Assembly: GCA_950097015.1 (NCBI GenBank)
Contig: CATNEN010000015.1
Location: forward strand, 355,001 to 419,000
DNA: 64,000 bases
Direction: 5' to 3'
Origin: Macrostomum hystrix
Lineage: Eukaryota > Platyhelminthes > Macrostomidae
This document shows positions 9,965 through 21,236 of this stretch, one piece after another; position 1 is the stretch's first letter, and each line of letters begins with the position of its first letter. The notes under the pieces are model-generated. The model was not told the DNA's origin and searched no databases. It saw only the letters and a program-made list of their open reading frames with translations. The translations under genes were made by a program, and so were the position numbers.

Positions 9965-12070
9965 TCAGGCGGTTTGCAGCATGAGGCGGACCTGCCTGAG
10001 GGCACTCGGGCCGCCGGCCTTGATGACCCAGACGCTGAAGGCGAAGCCGCTGTCGCTCGCGGTGCCCGGGTAGCGCCCGTTCGGGTTGCTGGCAGCGCAG
10101 CTGTTGAACCACCATCCTGCGCGGCCGTAGACCAGATTCGAGCAGGAGCCGCCCGACATGGCGTCGTTGTCAACGTCGACTGTCGAGAAGGCGGCGCCGC
10201 GGCTTTTGGCCAGGGCATCGTACGAGAAGTTGCCGGAGGCTGCCCGGAAGCTGGTGAAGGTCATTGAGTAGTTAGAGGTGGCGTTGCCCACGGCGAAGCC
10301 CGAATACTCAGAGGCGAATGCCGTGTTGTTGAACAGCAGCAGCTCAACTCGAAGCGTGGTGCCACCAGGCTGCGTCAGGTCATGAATGCGCTGCAGACCT
10401 GCGGCGGGTTGGGGCAGACTCTTGAGCCCATTCCGCTTTGGGAAGATTCCTGAGTCGATTTCTTTTTTGGGAGGTTTCTTGAGGCGATTTCTTTTTGGGA
10501 AGACTTTTTAGGCGATTCCGTTTTGGGAAGTTTCTTGAGACGATTACGCTTGGGAAGATTCTTGACGAGACTTCCTTTTGGGACAATTCTTGAGGCGATT
10601 CCATTTGGGACGATTCTTGAGGCGATTCCATTTGGGACGATTCTTGGACGATTCAGACTATTACGCCTGGGAAGATTCTTGACAAGATTACATTTAGGGA
10701 CGATTCTTCAGGCGATTCCGTTTTTGGGAAGATTCTTGAGCAGCCTTTAAACTGATTCCTTGTGCGATTCTAATCGCGCAAGAGGTTCTCAAAATTGTTT
10801 GAGAAGATTCCAGAACGGCCAATCGGTGCTCACCGATCCAGAAGTTGCTGGAGTCGCCGAATCCTCTCTCGTATTCGGTCCAGTTTCTGGCGAAGTCCAG
10901 GGCTCCATTGAGGCGCTGCTGAATCACCTGGAAGGTGCGATTGGCCCGGGTGGTCACGACAGAGCCAAGGACTGTCGGCAGACCTGCGGGTTTATCAAAG
11001 TGTTTAAAAAAATTATCTAAAAATTATCATTTTTAGCAGTTGGATTCTCAACTAGCTCCTAGATCTGTCGAGTAGATTCTCAATGGGATTCTCAAGGGGA
11101 TTCTCGATGGGATTCTCAATAGGATTCTCAATGGGATTCTCAATGAGATTATCAAGGGGATTTTCAATGACATTTTCAATGGGGTTCTCAATGGGACTCT
11201 CAAAGGGATTCTCAATGAGATTCTCAATGGGGTTCTCAATGGGACTCTCAAAGGGATTCTCAATGGGATTCTCAATGGGATTCTCAATGAGATTATCAAG
11301 GGGATTTTCAATGACATTTTCAATGGGGTTCTCAATGGGACTCTCAAAGGGATTCTCAATGAGATTCTCAATGGGATTCTCATTGGGATTCTCATTGGGA
11401 TTCTCAATGGGATTCTCAAGGCTACTCCCCAAAGCAGGCAGCAGCTCACGCTGTGAGTCCAGAGCTGTCATGAGAGTCCCAGCCGTGCCGCAGTCGTCTC
11501 CGCTGTCGCAGAATCGGCAGGCGCCACCGACCGCGTCGACCTGGAAGGCCCGACAGGCCGGCGCGAGCACGCAGCGCAGGCCGCACTCCGCTAGGTCGGA
11601 AGCCTCAGCGGCTGTAGAAAATTTCCCATCGCCCGTGGCAGAAGTTTGAGCGCTGAAAGCCAGCTTTCGTTCTTGGCGGTGTTCGATAAAGTGTTCTGAG
11701 CTAGCAGCTTGTTTGAAACTTTACCATTAGTATTTGGATATTTGGAAGATTTTGGTAGACACAATAAAATTTGCATTCGAAATACCCCCCCCCGGTTTTT
11801 CTACTGTTAAAGCAAGCTATATTCATGGCCAGTCAGCTTTCTCTCCGCGGCTGCGCCCCAAACAAATGTGGCCTCGCCGCGGAACCATACTCAGTGACCT
11901 TGCTGCTAGAGTCTACTGCTTAATTCCTTGCACATGAGTTATGTGCCCCAGCAGTCCGTGTTTCAAAGGATTTTGTTCTCCGCGATTAACTCACCGCTGG
12001 CAAAGGCCGAGGCCAGTAAAGCCACCGCCGACACGACGACACGCAGATCAATCTGACTTCTGAGCGACAT
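9965..12070 (-). CDS. secreted PAN-like/fibrinogen-related protein, four exons
   Basis: Exons on the minus strand are 12070-11995 (signal peptide MSLRSQIDL then a VVVSAVALLASAFAS core), about 11671-11450 (Cys-rich PAN/apple-like: AECGLRCVLAPACRAFQVD...CRFC), 10983-10834 and 10398-9965. They total 882 nt, giving 293 residues; every intron is phase 1. Exons 3-4 form a fibrinogen C-terminal domain: FQVIQQRLNGALDFARNWTEY, GFGDSSNFWIGLQRIHDLT, LRVELLLFNN, FSTVDVDNDAMSGG (the Ca2+-site DxDND) and WWFNSCAASNPNGRY. Such domains bind glycans or other ligands in innate defence, development or mucus. Oddities: the N-terminal fibrinogen subdomain (the usual CxxC and VYCDM segment) is missing or replaced, and the 3' borders of introns 2 and 3 abut minisatellites. 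The exon 2 acceptor is weak and was chosen by phase; the other borders are strong. A FREP or ficolin-like name would be over-specific. Confidence 0.83.
10430..10745. repeat. imperfect minisatellite in intron 3 of the PAN/fibrinogen gene
   Basis: Roughly 11 degenerate copies of a 25-30 bp unit built on gattcttgaggcgattcc plus ttttgggaa/atttgggac. It lies wholly inside intron 10399-10833. Confidence 0.8.
11071..11425. repeat. 12-bp minisatellite in intron 2 of the PAN/fibrinogen gene
   Basis: About 30 copies of gattctcaatgg. A 144-bp (12-unit) higher-order block containing the distinctive 'gagattatcaagg' variant occurs twice (about 11145 and 11289). Because 12 is a multiple of three, it yields long open frames on both strands (S-I/N-P-I-E-N repeats) that are not coding. 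Confidence 0.93.
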
Positions 12071-12529
12071 CTTCTATCGCACCTGCGGATTTGAGTCGTC
12101 TCAAGCCTAGAGCTGAGACAAATATGCTATCTCAACCTCCCTAGTTGTTGGACCAAAACAAAACGTTGCCATGGAGACCAACTAGTTTCAACAAACTCGG
12201 CTCTATAGCTAACTTTTCTGATCAATTTTCTCCTCTTCCTTAAAAATTCTTTTTAGAGTCAAAGACGGAAGTGCCGCTACCCACTCAAACAAACTGGGCA
12301 TTGAGTCATGCCATTGAGCACCTGAGCACAGTTATTTTATGACAATTAGGGGATGTTGCTGACTGCAGAAAGATGAAAAAACGAAAAAAGAAAAAATCAG
12401 CTGGTTAAAACTAGTTTTTTTTTCAGAAATGCACGCAACAAATGCGTAAAATATAACGGATTGAGTGCTGCTTATTCGAACCAAGGATGAGATTTATTCA
12501 ACTTGGTATGATACTTTTGAGGTGCTACT
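12071..12529. other. 5' flank of the PAN/fibrinogen gene
   Basis: Upstream region for a minus-strand gene. On the minus strand, AAATCCGCAG|GTGCGATAGAAG directly precedes the start codon and could be a UTR or spliced-leader acceptor. No TATA box was recognised. Confidence 0.35.
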
Positions 12530-13625
12530 TCCTAAAGTCGTTACTTTCTAAAGTCGTTACTTTCTAGAGTCGCTACTTTTTAGATTCGCTTCTTTCTAGA
12601 GTCCCTACTTTCTAGAGTCGCTACTTTCTAGAGTCGCTACTTTCTAGAGTCGCTACTTTCTAGAGTCGCTACTTTCTAGAGTCGCTACTTTCTAGAGTCG
12701 CTACTTTCTAGAGTCGCTACTTTCTAGAGTCGCTACTTTCTGGAGTCGCTACTTTCTACATTCCGTACTTTCTAGAGTCGTTACTTTCTAGAGTCGCTAC
12801 TTTTTAGAGTCGCTACTTTCTAGAGTCGCTACTTTCTACATTCCGTACTTTCTAGAGTCGTTAGATTGTAGATTTTAGAGTCGCTAATTTCTAAAGTCGT
12901 TACTTTCTAGAGTCGCTACTTTTTAGATTCGCTACTTTCTAGAGTCGCTACTTTCTAGAGTCGCTACTTTCTAGAGTCGCTACTTTTTAGATTCGCTACT
13001 TTCTAGAGTCGCTACTTTCTAGAGTCGCTACTTTCTAGAGTCGTACTTTCTAGAGTCGCTACTTTCTAGAGTCGCTACTTTCTAGAGTCGCTACTTTCTA
13101 GAGTCGCTACTTTCTAGAGTCGCTACTTTCTACATTCCGTACTTTCTAGAGTCGTTACTTTCTAGAGTCGCTACTTTTTAGATTCGCTACTTTCTAGAGT
13201 CAATACTTTCTAGAGTCGCTACTTTCTAGAGTCGCTACTTTCTACATTCCGTACTTTCTAGAGTCGTTACTTTCTAGAGCCGCTACTTTTTAGATTCGCT
13301 ACTTTCTAGAGTCGCTACTTTCTAGAGTCAATACTTTCTAGAGTCGCTACTTTCTAGAGTCGCTACTTTCTAGAGTCGCTACTTTCTAGAGTCGCTACTT
13401 TCTACATTCCGTACTTTCTAGAGTCGTTAGATTGTAGATTTTAGAGTCGCAAATTTCTAAAGTCGTTACTTTTTAGACTCGTTATGTTTTAGTGTCGTTA
13501 CTTTACAAAGTCGTTTAATTGTAGATTCCTTACATTTTAGAGTCGCTACTTTCCAAAGTCGCTACATTTTAGAGTCGCTACTTTCTAGATTCGCTACTTT
13601 CTAGACTCGTTACTTTCTAAAGTCG
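12530..13625. repeat. 16-bp minisatellite (TACTTTCTAGAGTCGC)
   Basis: About 68 copies of tactttctagagtcgc with a recurring variant (TACATTCCG) and a recurring spacer TTAGATTGTAGATTTTAGAG seen twice (about 12860 and 13427), which shows block duplication. The unit contains the acceptor-like TTTCTAG|AG. Confidence 0.95.
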
Positions 13626-13971
13626 TTCTAAAGGCACTTTTGATATCATTACGGTTGAAAAAGGTAGAGTTTAAAGAAAAGCAAAGACATCTCCTACTCA
13701 TAAGTAGTAGATTTGGACAGCTTTGGAAACTCCTCAGACTTTGCAGTTTCCAATCAGTTTTTCAGGCAGTGATGCACCGCGGGGAGTCCTTCTGCTTTGG
13801 TCATGAACCATGAAAAAAGGTAGCAGACTTTCGAGCAATTTTGAATATGAGCCGGGTATTAGTTTGCGAGAGAAGACTTTTCCAATCAAAGATATTTTTA
13901 TTTAATAATAAATATTGACCTGATGGGGGCAATACTGCCATCAGAGAATTTTTTTGTCAAAGAGGTTTTGG
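13626..13971. other. unique spacer
   Basis: No open frame, RNA gene or repeat recognised. Confidence 0.4.
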
Positions 13972-14880
13972 AACAGGTGATACAGCTGTCTAACAGGTCA
14001 TGTAACAGCTGTCTAGCAGGTGATATAGCTGTCTAACAGGTGATACAGCTGTCTAACAGGTCATGTAACAGCTGTCTAGCAGGTGATATAGCTGTCTAAC
14101 AGGTGATACAGCTGTCTAACAGGTCATGTAACAGCTGTCTAGCAGGTGATATAGCTGTCTAACAGGTGATACAGCTGTCTAACAGGTCATGTAAAAGCTG
14201 TCTAAAAGGTCATGTCACAGCTGTCTAACAGGTCATGTAAAAGCTGTCTAAAAGGTCATGTCACAGCTGTCTAACAGGTAATGTCACAGCTGTCTAACAG
14301 GTAATGTCACAGCTGTCTAACAGGTAATGTCACAGCTGTCTAACAGGTAATATCACATCTGTCTAACAAGTAATGTCACAGCTGTCTAACAGGTAATGTC
14401 ACAGCTGTCTAACAGGTAATGTCACAGCTGTCTAACAGGTAATATCACATCTGTCTAACAGGTAATATCACATCTGTCTAACAGGTAATATCACAGCTGT
14501 CTAACAGGTAATGTCACAGCTGTCTAACAGGTAATATCACATCTGTCTAACAGGTAATATCACAGCTGTCTAACAGGTAATGTCACAGCTGTCTAACAGG
14601 TAATATCACATCTGTCTAACAAGTAATGTCACAGCTGTCTAACAGGTAATGTCACAGCTGTCTAACAGGTAATGTCACAGCTGTCTAACAGGTAATATCA
14701 CATCTGTCTAACAGGTAATATCACATCTGTCTAACAGGTAATATCACAGCTGTCTAACAGGTAATATCACAGCTGTCTAACAGGTAATGTCACAGCTGTC
14801 TAACAGGTAATATCACATCTGTCTAACAGGTAATATCACAGCTGTCTAACAGGTAATGTCACAGCTGTCCAAACAGTAAG
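13972..14880. repeat. 23-bp minisatellite (GTAATGTCACAGC...TAACAG)
   Basis: About 40 copies of a 23-bp unit that begins GTAATGTCACAGCTGTC and ends TAACAG, so unit junctions read AACAG|GTAAT. The first part is a longer variant block (acaggtcatgtaacagctg) repeated three times. Confidence 0.95.
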
Positions 14881-15350
14881 GTCTGTGTAGGTCTTAAAGG
14901 AAAGTTCTCAAAGCAGTGCCAAATTTCTTCCAGTTTTTTGAGCAAATTATTATCAAATTTTTCTTCCTAGTTTAAAAGTAAAAAATCTGCCAATCAAGGT
15001 TTTCCTGTCTAACACTTTACACTTTAGCCAAGGCAGAGAAAAATATCCCACAATGAAACAATTCTGCTGTTTTGAAGCTGTGAGCGTTCAGCCTATTGAC
15101 AAAATCCGAATTTGAAAATTGAACACAAAAACGCAGACAGGAATTTAGCCACGCTAACGACTTGTTTGCCGAACCGTTTCTGAAAGTTTTTTACATTCTC
15201 GCTGGATCTTCACTCCAAAATGCGTTAGAAATTCAACTTCAGAAACTTAGAAAACTGAGCTTTTTCTTTGCTTATCGAAGCTAACACCATTTACATAGTA
15301 AATACCAGCTAGATTGGCTGTTAAGAAGGATGCACATATTTTTTTAAGAC
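14881..15350. other. unique spacer
   Basis: AT-rich spacer with no recognisable gene. Confidence 0.4.
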
Positions 15351-16546
15351 AACTCACATGTGTCTTCAACACAATTCACGGTGTATTCAAGGCAGTTAAC
15401 AGTCTTAAAGGTGTCTTAAAGGACAATTAACAGTTGTCTTCAAGATAAATAACAGGTGCCTTTGAGACAGTTCACAGGTGTCTTTAAGACAGTTCACAGG
15501 TGCCCTCAAGACAACTCACAGGTGTCCTCAAGACAGTTCACAGGTGCCCTCAAGACAACTCACAGGTGTCCTCAAGACAGTTCACAGGTGTCTTCAAGAC
15601 AATTTACAGGTGTCCTCAAGACAGTTCACAGGTGTCCTCAAGATAGTTCACAGGTGTCCTCAAGACAGTTCACAGGTGTCCTCAAGACAATTCACAGGTG
15701 TCCTCAAGACAATTTACAGGAGTCCTCAAGACAATTCACAGGAGTCCTCAAGACAATTTACAGGTGTCTTTAAGACAGTTCACAGGTGTCCTCAAGACAA
15801 TTTACAGGAGTCCTCAAGACAATTTACAGGTGTCTTTAAGACAGTTCACAGGTGTCCTCAAGATAGTTCTCAGGTGTCCTCAAGACAATTTACAGGTGTC
15901 CTCAAGACAGTTCACAGGAGTCCTCAAGACAATTTACAGATGTCTTTAAGACAATTTACAGGTGTCCTCAAGACAGTTCACAGGAGTCCTCAAGACAATT
16001 TACAGGTGTCTTTAAGACAATTCACAGGTGTCCTCAAGATAGTTCTCAGGTGTCCTCAAGACAATTCACAGGTGTCCTCAAGACAATTCACAGGTGTCCT
16101 CAAGACAATTCACAGGTGTCCTCAAGACAATTCACAGGTGTCTTCAAGATAGTTCTCAGGTGTCCTCAAGACAATTCACAGGTGTCCTCAAGATAGTTCT
16201 CAGGTGTCCTCAAGACAATTTACAGGTGTCCTCAAGACAGTTCACAGGTGTCCTCAAGACAATTTACAGGTGTCTTTAAGACAATTTACAGGTGTCCTCA
16301 AGACAATTTACAGGTGTCCTCAAGACAATTTACAGGTGTCCTCAAGACAATTTACAGGTGTCTTTAAGACAATTTACAGGTGTCCTCAAGACAGTTCACA
16401 GGTGTCCTCAAGACAGTTCACAGGTGTCCTCAAGACAGTTCACAGGTGTCCTCAAGACAATTCACAGGTGTCCTCAAGACAACTCACAGGTGTCTTTAAG
16501 ATAATTCACAGGTGTCCTCAAGACAGTTCACAGGTGTCTTTGAGAC
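15351..16546. repeat. 22-bp minisatellite (GTGTCCTCAAGAC...TTCACAG)
   Basis: About 54 copies of a 22-bp unit beginning GTGTCCTCAAGACAATTC and ending ACAG, with variants at 'cctc/cttt' and 'aatt/agtt/aact'. Each junction reads CACAG|GTGTC. All frames stay open for long stretches because the unit has no stop; the resulting Q-D-N-S-Q-V type peptides are artefacts. Confidence 0.95.
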
Positions 16547-17189
16547 AGTAAATTTGTCCGCAAAGATGTTTATTTGGCTTGTTAGAAATGTTGGATTCTG
16601 ATATTAAGGTGCTGTCGGGACATTTTCACGCGTCTAAAGCACAGTGTAAGATGTGACAGGCCATGCTGCTCGGTCGCAGGGTTTCCGTTTATGCTTCATC
16701 ATATTCTCAGATATTCTCTCTATGCGGTGGAGTGAATAAATTTTCGTCTTTTCCGCTCACAGGCGCGGCGCGGATCAATATGGCGACGGACTCGGAGCTG
16801 AGCGGAAATGGCTGCAGGCTGGGGAAGGTGTTCATTGGGCGGACTTCATGGCGTTCAACTCAGGACTATTCTCCCATTCTTGGGCAGAAAATCCTAAACT
16901 GATTGCTGGAGTGGTGGCAAGCCCAATTCGATTATTAAGGAGTTGTGGAATTGGGCAGACTCGAGTGCCGATGCGATGGCTGCAGAAATTTCACCATTCA
17001 GCACAGCCAGACTCTTAGCTTCCCCTGTGAGCAGAGAGAAATTGGCTGGTGTGGGCAATTTCATATTTTACGTACACTAGCGCTTAAGTATGCCGAAAAC
17101 TCGGAGCTTTGAACTTTTGGCCAACAATGGACGAGACTAGTGCCTTCCGCTGCTAAAGATCTGCATGGAAGACACCTCAGAACCGCGTA
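16547..17189. other. unique spacer between two inversely related arrays
   Basis: Mixed-composition DNA. A frame at 16663-16902 has no recognisable protein character. No gene is called. Confidence 0.4.
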
Positions 17190-19290
17190 CAGTACAGTAC
17201 TAAGGACACCTGTACAGTTTTGAAGACACCTGTACAGATTTGAAGACACCTGTACAGTTTTGAAGACACCTGTACAGTTTTGAAGACCCTGTACAGTATT
17301 AAATACACCTGTACAGTATTGAAGACACCTGTACAGATTTGAAGACACCTGTACAGTATTGAAGACACCTGTACAGTATTGAAGACACCTGTACAGTATT
17401 GAAGACACCTGTACAGTATTGAAGACCCTGTACAGTATTGAAGACACCTGTACAGATTTGAAGACACCTGTACAGTTTTGAAGACACCTGTACAGTATTG
17501 AAGACACCTGTACAGTATTGAAGACACCTGTACAGTATTGAAGACACCTGTACAGTATTGAAGACACCTGTACAGTATTGAAGACACCTGTACAGTTTTG
17601 AAGACCCTGTACAGTATTAAATACACCTGTACAGTATTGAAGACACCTGTACAGTATTGAAGACACCTGTACAGTATTGAAGACACCTGTACAGTATTGA
17701 AGACACCTGTACAGTTTTGAAGACACCTGTACAGTTTTGAAGACACCTGTACAGTATTGAAGACACCTGTACAGTATTGAAGACACCTGTACAGTATTGA
17801 AGACACCTGTACAGTTTTGAAGACACCTGTACAGTATTGAAGACACCTGTACAGTATTGAAGACACCTGTACAGTATAGAAGACACCTGTACAGTTTTGA
17901 AGACACCTGTACAGTATTGAAGACACCTGTACAGTTTTGAAGACCCTGTACAGTATTAAATACACCTGTACAGTATTGAAGACACCTGTACAGTTTTGAA
18001 GACACCTGTACAGTATTGAAGACACCTGTACAGTTTTGAAGACACCTGTACAGTATTGAAGACACCTGTACAGTTTTGAAGACACCTATACAGTTTTGAA
18101 GACACCTGTACAGTATTGAAGACACCTGTACAGTATTGAAGACACCTGTACAGTATTGAAGACACCTGTACAGTTTTGAAGACACCTGTACAGTATTGAA
18201 GACACCTGTACAGTATTGAAGACACCTGTACAGTTTTGAAGACCCTGTACAGTATTAAATACACCTGTACAGTATTGAAGACACCTGTACAGTTTTGAAG
18301 ACCCTGTACAGTATTGAAGACCCTGTACAGTTTTGAAGACACCTGTACAGTATTGAAGACACCTGTACAGTTTTGAAGACACCTGTACAGTATTGAAGAC
18401 ACCTGTACAGTATTGAAGACACCTGTACAGTATTGAAGACACCTGTACAGTTTTGAAGACCCTGTACAGTATTGAAGACACCTGTACAGTTTTGAAGACA
18501 CCTGTACAGTATTGAAGACACCTGTACAGTATTGAAGACACCTGTACAGTATTGAAGACACCTGTACAGTATTGAAGACACCTGTACAGTATTGAAGACA
18601 CCTGTACAGTTTTGAAGACCCTGTACAGTATTAAATACACCTGTACATTATTGAAGACACCTGTACAGTTTTGAAGACCCTGTACAGTATTGAAGACCCT
18701 GTACAGTATTGAAGACCCTGTACAGTTTTGAAGACACCTGTACAGTATTGAAGACACCTGTACAGTATTGAAGACACCTGTACAGTTTTGAAGACCCTGT
18801 ACAGTATTAAATACACCTGTACAGTATTGAAGACACCTGTACAGTTTTGAAGACCCTGTACAGTATTGAAGACCCTGTACAGTTTTGAAGACACCTGTAC
18901 AGTATTGAAGACACCTGTACAGTTTTGAAGACACCTGTACAGTATTGAAGACACCTGTACAGTATTGAAGACACCTGTACAGTATTGAAGACACCTGTAC
19001 AGTTTTGAAGACCCTGTACAGTATTGAAGACGCTGTACAGTTTTGAAGACACCTGTACAGTATTGAAGACACCTGTACAGTATTGAATACACCTGTACAG
19101 TATTGAAGACACCTGTACAGTTTTGAAGACACCTGTACAGTATTGAAGACACCTGTACAGTATTGAAGACACCTGTACAGTATTGAAGACACCTGTACAG
19201 TTTTGAAGACACCTGTACAGTATTGAAGACACCTGTACAGTATTGAAGACACCTGTACAGTATAGAAGACACCTGTACAGTTTTGAAGAC
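17190..19290. repeat. 20-bp minisatellite, about 105 copies (ACCTGTACAGTATTGAAGAC)
   Basis: Plus-strand consensus acctgtacagtattgaagac, with an A/T switch (tatt/tttt). An 18-bp variant that has lost two bases (gaccctgtac) and a rarer 'attaaatac' variant recur at intervals of roughly 175-380 bp, revealing higher-order block duplications. On the minus strand the unit is GTGTCTTCAATACTGTACAG, GT...AG, related to the preceding array's plus-strand unit. Long minus-strand frames (up to 388 codons) are artefacts. Confidence 0.96.
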
Positions 19291-19857
19291 AGCAAATTAA
19301 ATTTCTCGTTTAAGTACACAAATAGTTTTTCACTAGCTGGAATTCGAACTTCAGACCTCACGGCTACGAGTCCAATGCTTGCACCACTGGGGACTTAGAT
19401 TAATCAAGACACTTGAGTATCATTTTGTCATTTTTTGTGCGCTCTCTAAGTAAGCAGAAAAGTGCACGCACTGGTCAGTTAGCTGATTTAACCACATGAA
19501 AGGTTTTAATTGATTCATTCTTAAGGAGGCCGAATTTAATCCCCATCTGCTCTATTCGATTGTGAGCTCGGAAACAGGTAGAGGAAGCTGAGTACTGTAG
19601 TGCGATCTTTATTTAAATTTTAAATTTCATCCAAAACGCTACAAGCAGAATAGATCTTTCTCCACAGAATGACAAAAGCGTCTGATAACTAATATTTGCT
19701 TCCGTAACAGCGAGAACTCGCTTTGCAAGAAATGCCGAGAGCGGACGCTGAAACCAGAGCCGCGAACTAATTAGCCATGTCTCCGTGCCTTGAGCTCATT
19801 GGTTTGACAGGAAGATTACTGGCATGGCTCAGTGCGTCACGGATAACAAAGGTGAAC
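19291..19857. other. unique spacer with a tRNA-like remnant
   Basis: Apart from the tRNA-like stretch listed separately, no gene is seen. Confidence 0.4.
19331..19398 (-). repeat. tRNA-like sequence, probable SINE head or tRNA pseudogene
   Basis: The minus strand reads a D-arm-like CCAGTGGTGCAAGC, then 25-30 bases, then a B-box-like AAGTTCGAATTCC, with spacing like a tRNA. Acceptor and T stems have mismatches and no proper anticodon loop can be set, so it is more likely a tRNA-derived SINE head or dead tRNA than a working gene. Confidence 0.45.
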
Positions 19858-20786
19858 TGGGATGGGGTGAGACTGGTAGAGAGTGAGAGTGAGAGGGGGT
19901 GAGTGCAAGTGAGTGAGAGTGGGCTAGGGTGAGAGTGGTAGAGGGTGAGATTGGGAGGGAGTGAGAGTGGAAGGGAGTGAGAGTGGGAGGGAGTGAGAGT
20001 GGGAGGGAGTGAGAGTGGTAGAGGGTGAGATTGGGAGGGAGTGAGAGTGGTAGAGGGTGAGATTGGGAGGGAGTGAGATTGGGAGGGAGTGAGAGTGGGA
20101 GGGAGTGAGAGTGGGAGGGAGTGAGAGTGGGAGGGAGTGAGAGTGGGAGGGAGTGAGAGTGGTAGAGGGTGAGAGTGGGAGGGAGTGAGAGTGGTAGAGG
20201 GTGAGATTAGGAGGGAGTGAGATTGGGAGGGAGTGAGATTGGGAGGGAGTGAGATTGGGAGGGAGTGAGATTGGGAGGGAGTGAGATTGGGAGGGAGTGA
20301 GAGTGGTAGAGGGTGAGATTGGGAGGGAGTGAGATTGAGAGGGAGTGAGATTGGGAGGGAGTGAGAGTGGTAGAGGGTGAGATTGGGAGGGAGTGAGATT
20401 GAGAGGGAGTGAGATTGGGAGGGAGTGAGATTGGGAGGGAGTGAGATTGGGAGGGAGTGAGAGTGGTAGAGGGTGAGATTGGGAGGGAGTGAGATTGAGA
20501 GGGAGTGAGATTGGGAGGGAGTGAGAGTGGTAGAGGGTGAGATTGGGAGGGAGTGAGATTGAGAGGGAGTGAGATTGGGAGGGAGTGAGATTGGGAGGGA
20601 GTGAGAGTGGTAGAGGGTGAGATTGGGAGGGAGTGAGATTGAGAGGGAGTGAGATTGGGAGGGAGTGAGAGTGGTAGAGGGTGAGATTGGGAGGGAGTGA
20701 GATTGGGAGGGAGTGAGATTGGGAGGGAGTGAGATTGGGAGGGAGTAAGAGTGGTAGAGGGTGAGATTGGGAGAGTGTGAGGCTGC
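19858..20786. repeat. 16-bp purine-rich minisatellite (GATTGGGAGGGAGTGA)
   Basis: About 58 copies of gattgggagggagtga with variants gagtgggaggga, gattgagaggga and gagtggtagagg. The 'gtagagg' variant recurs in a higher-order pattern of four to six units. The strand is strongly purine-biased, and GTGAGA donor-like motifs recur every unit. The minus-strand frames rich in S, P, L, T and H are artefacts. Confidence 0.95.
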
Positions 20787-21236
20787 AGAACAACAGCTTC
20801 CGTCATTCTTGGCATTGATCGAAGGCAGTTGAAGAAAAAAACTAGTCAACGGAGCCAGGTGTCATCGACTCCGTCCGTTTGCCGTTGCCACGGGAGACTG
20901 CACGATTTGCCGGGAAAGTTGTGGAATTGCCGCTCAGCCCGTGTCAAATTCAGATACAGTTTGCCAGTGTTTGCCAATGCCCATTGTTTGTCTACCGCCA
21001 AAATGTCCGTTAAAAAAAGAAAATTTAACTTAAAAGAGATTTTTTAGTTCGAAAAAATTAAGACAATTTATGACAGGGCACCCACAGGGTCCATCCATTA
21101 GCGCAGATCTCATTATTGATACACTGCTTGCATCCAGACAGCCATGAGGCCTGTTGAAAGCATCTGGAAATGAACTTTTTTGAAATAGTTGCACTCCAGA
21201 ACTGCTTTGATGACCCCCATCACACTCGGAAACTAT
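20787..21236. other. unique spacer
   Basis: No gene recognised. Confidence 0.4.

Noticed and set aside
11083-11649. 188-codon plus-strand frame with G-F-S-M repeats
   Set aside because: Antisense of the 12-bp intronic array and of exon 2 of the PAN/fibrinogen gene.
15456-16551. Long plus-strand frames (up to 224 codons) with Q-D-N-S-Q-V repeats
   Set aside because: They lie wholly in the 22-bp array and exist in several phases at once because the unit has no stop codon.
17061-19361. Minus-strand frames up to 388 codons with C-L-Q-Y-C-T-G-V repeats
   Set aside because: Products of the 20-bp array; parallel frames are equally open, and no flanking exon, signal peptide or domain is present.
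19767-20849. 360-codon minus-strand frame rich in S, P, L, T, H
   Set aside because: 16-bp array translated in a stop-free phase.
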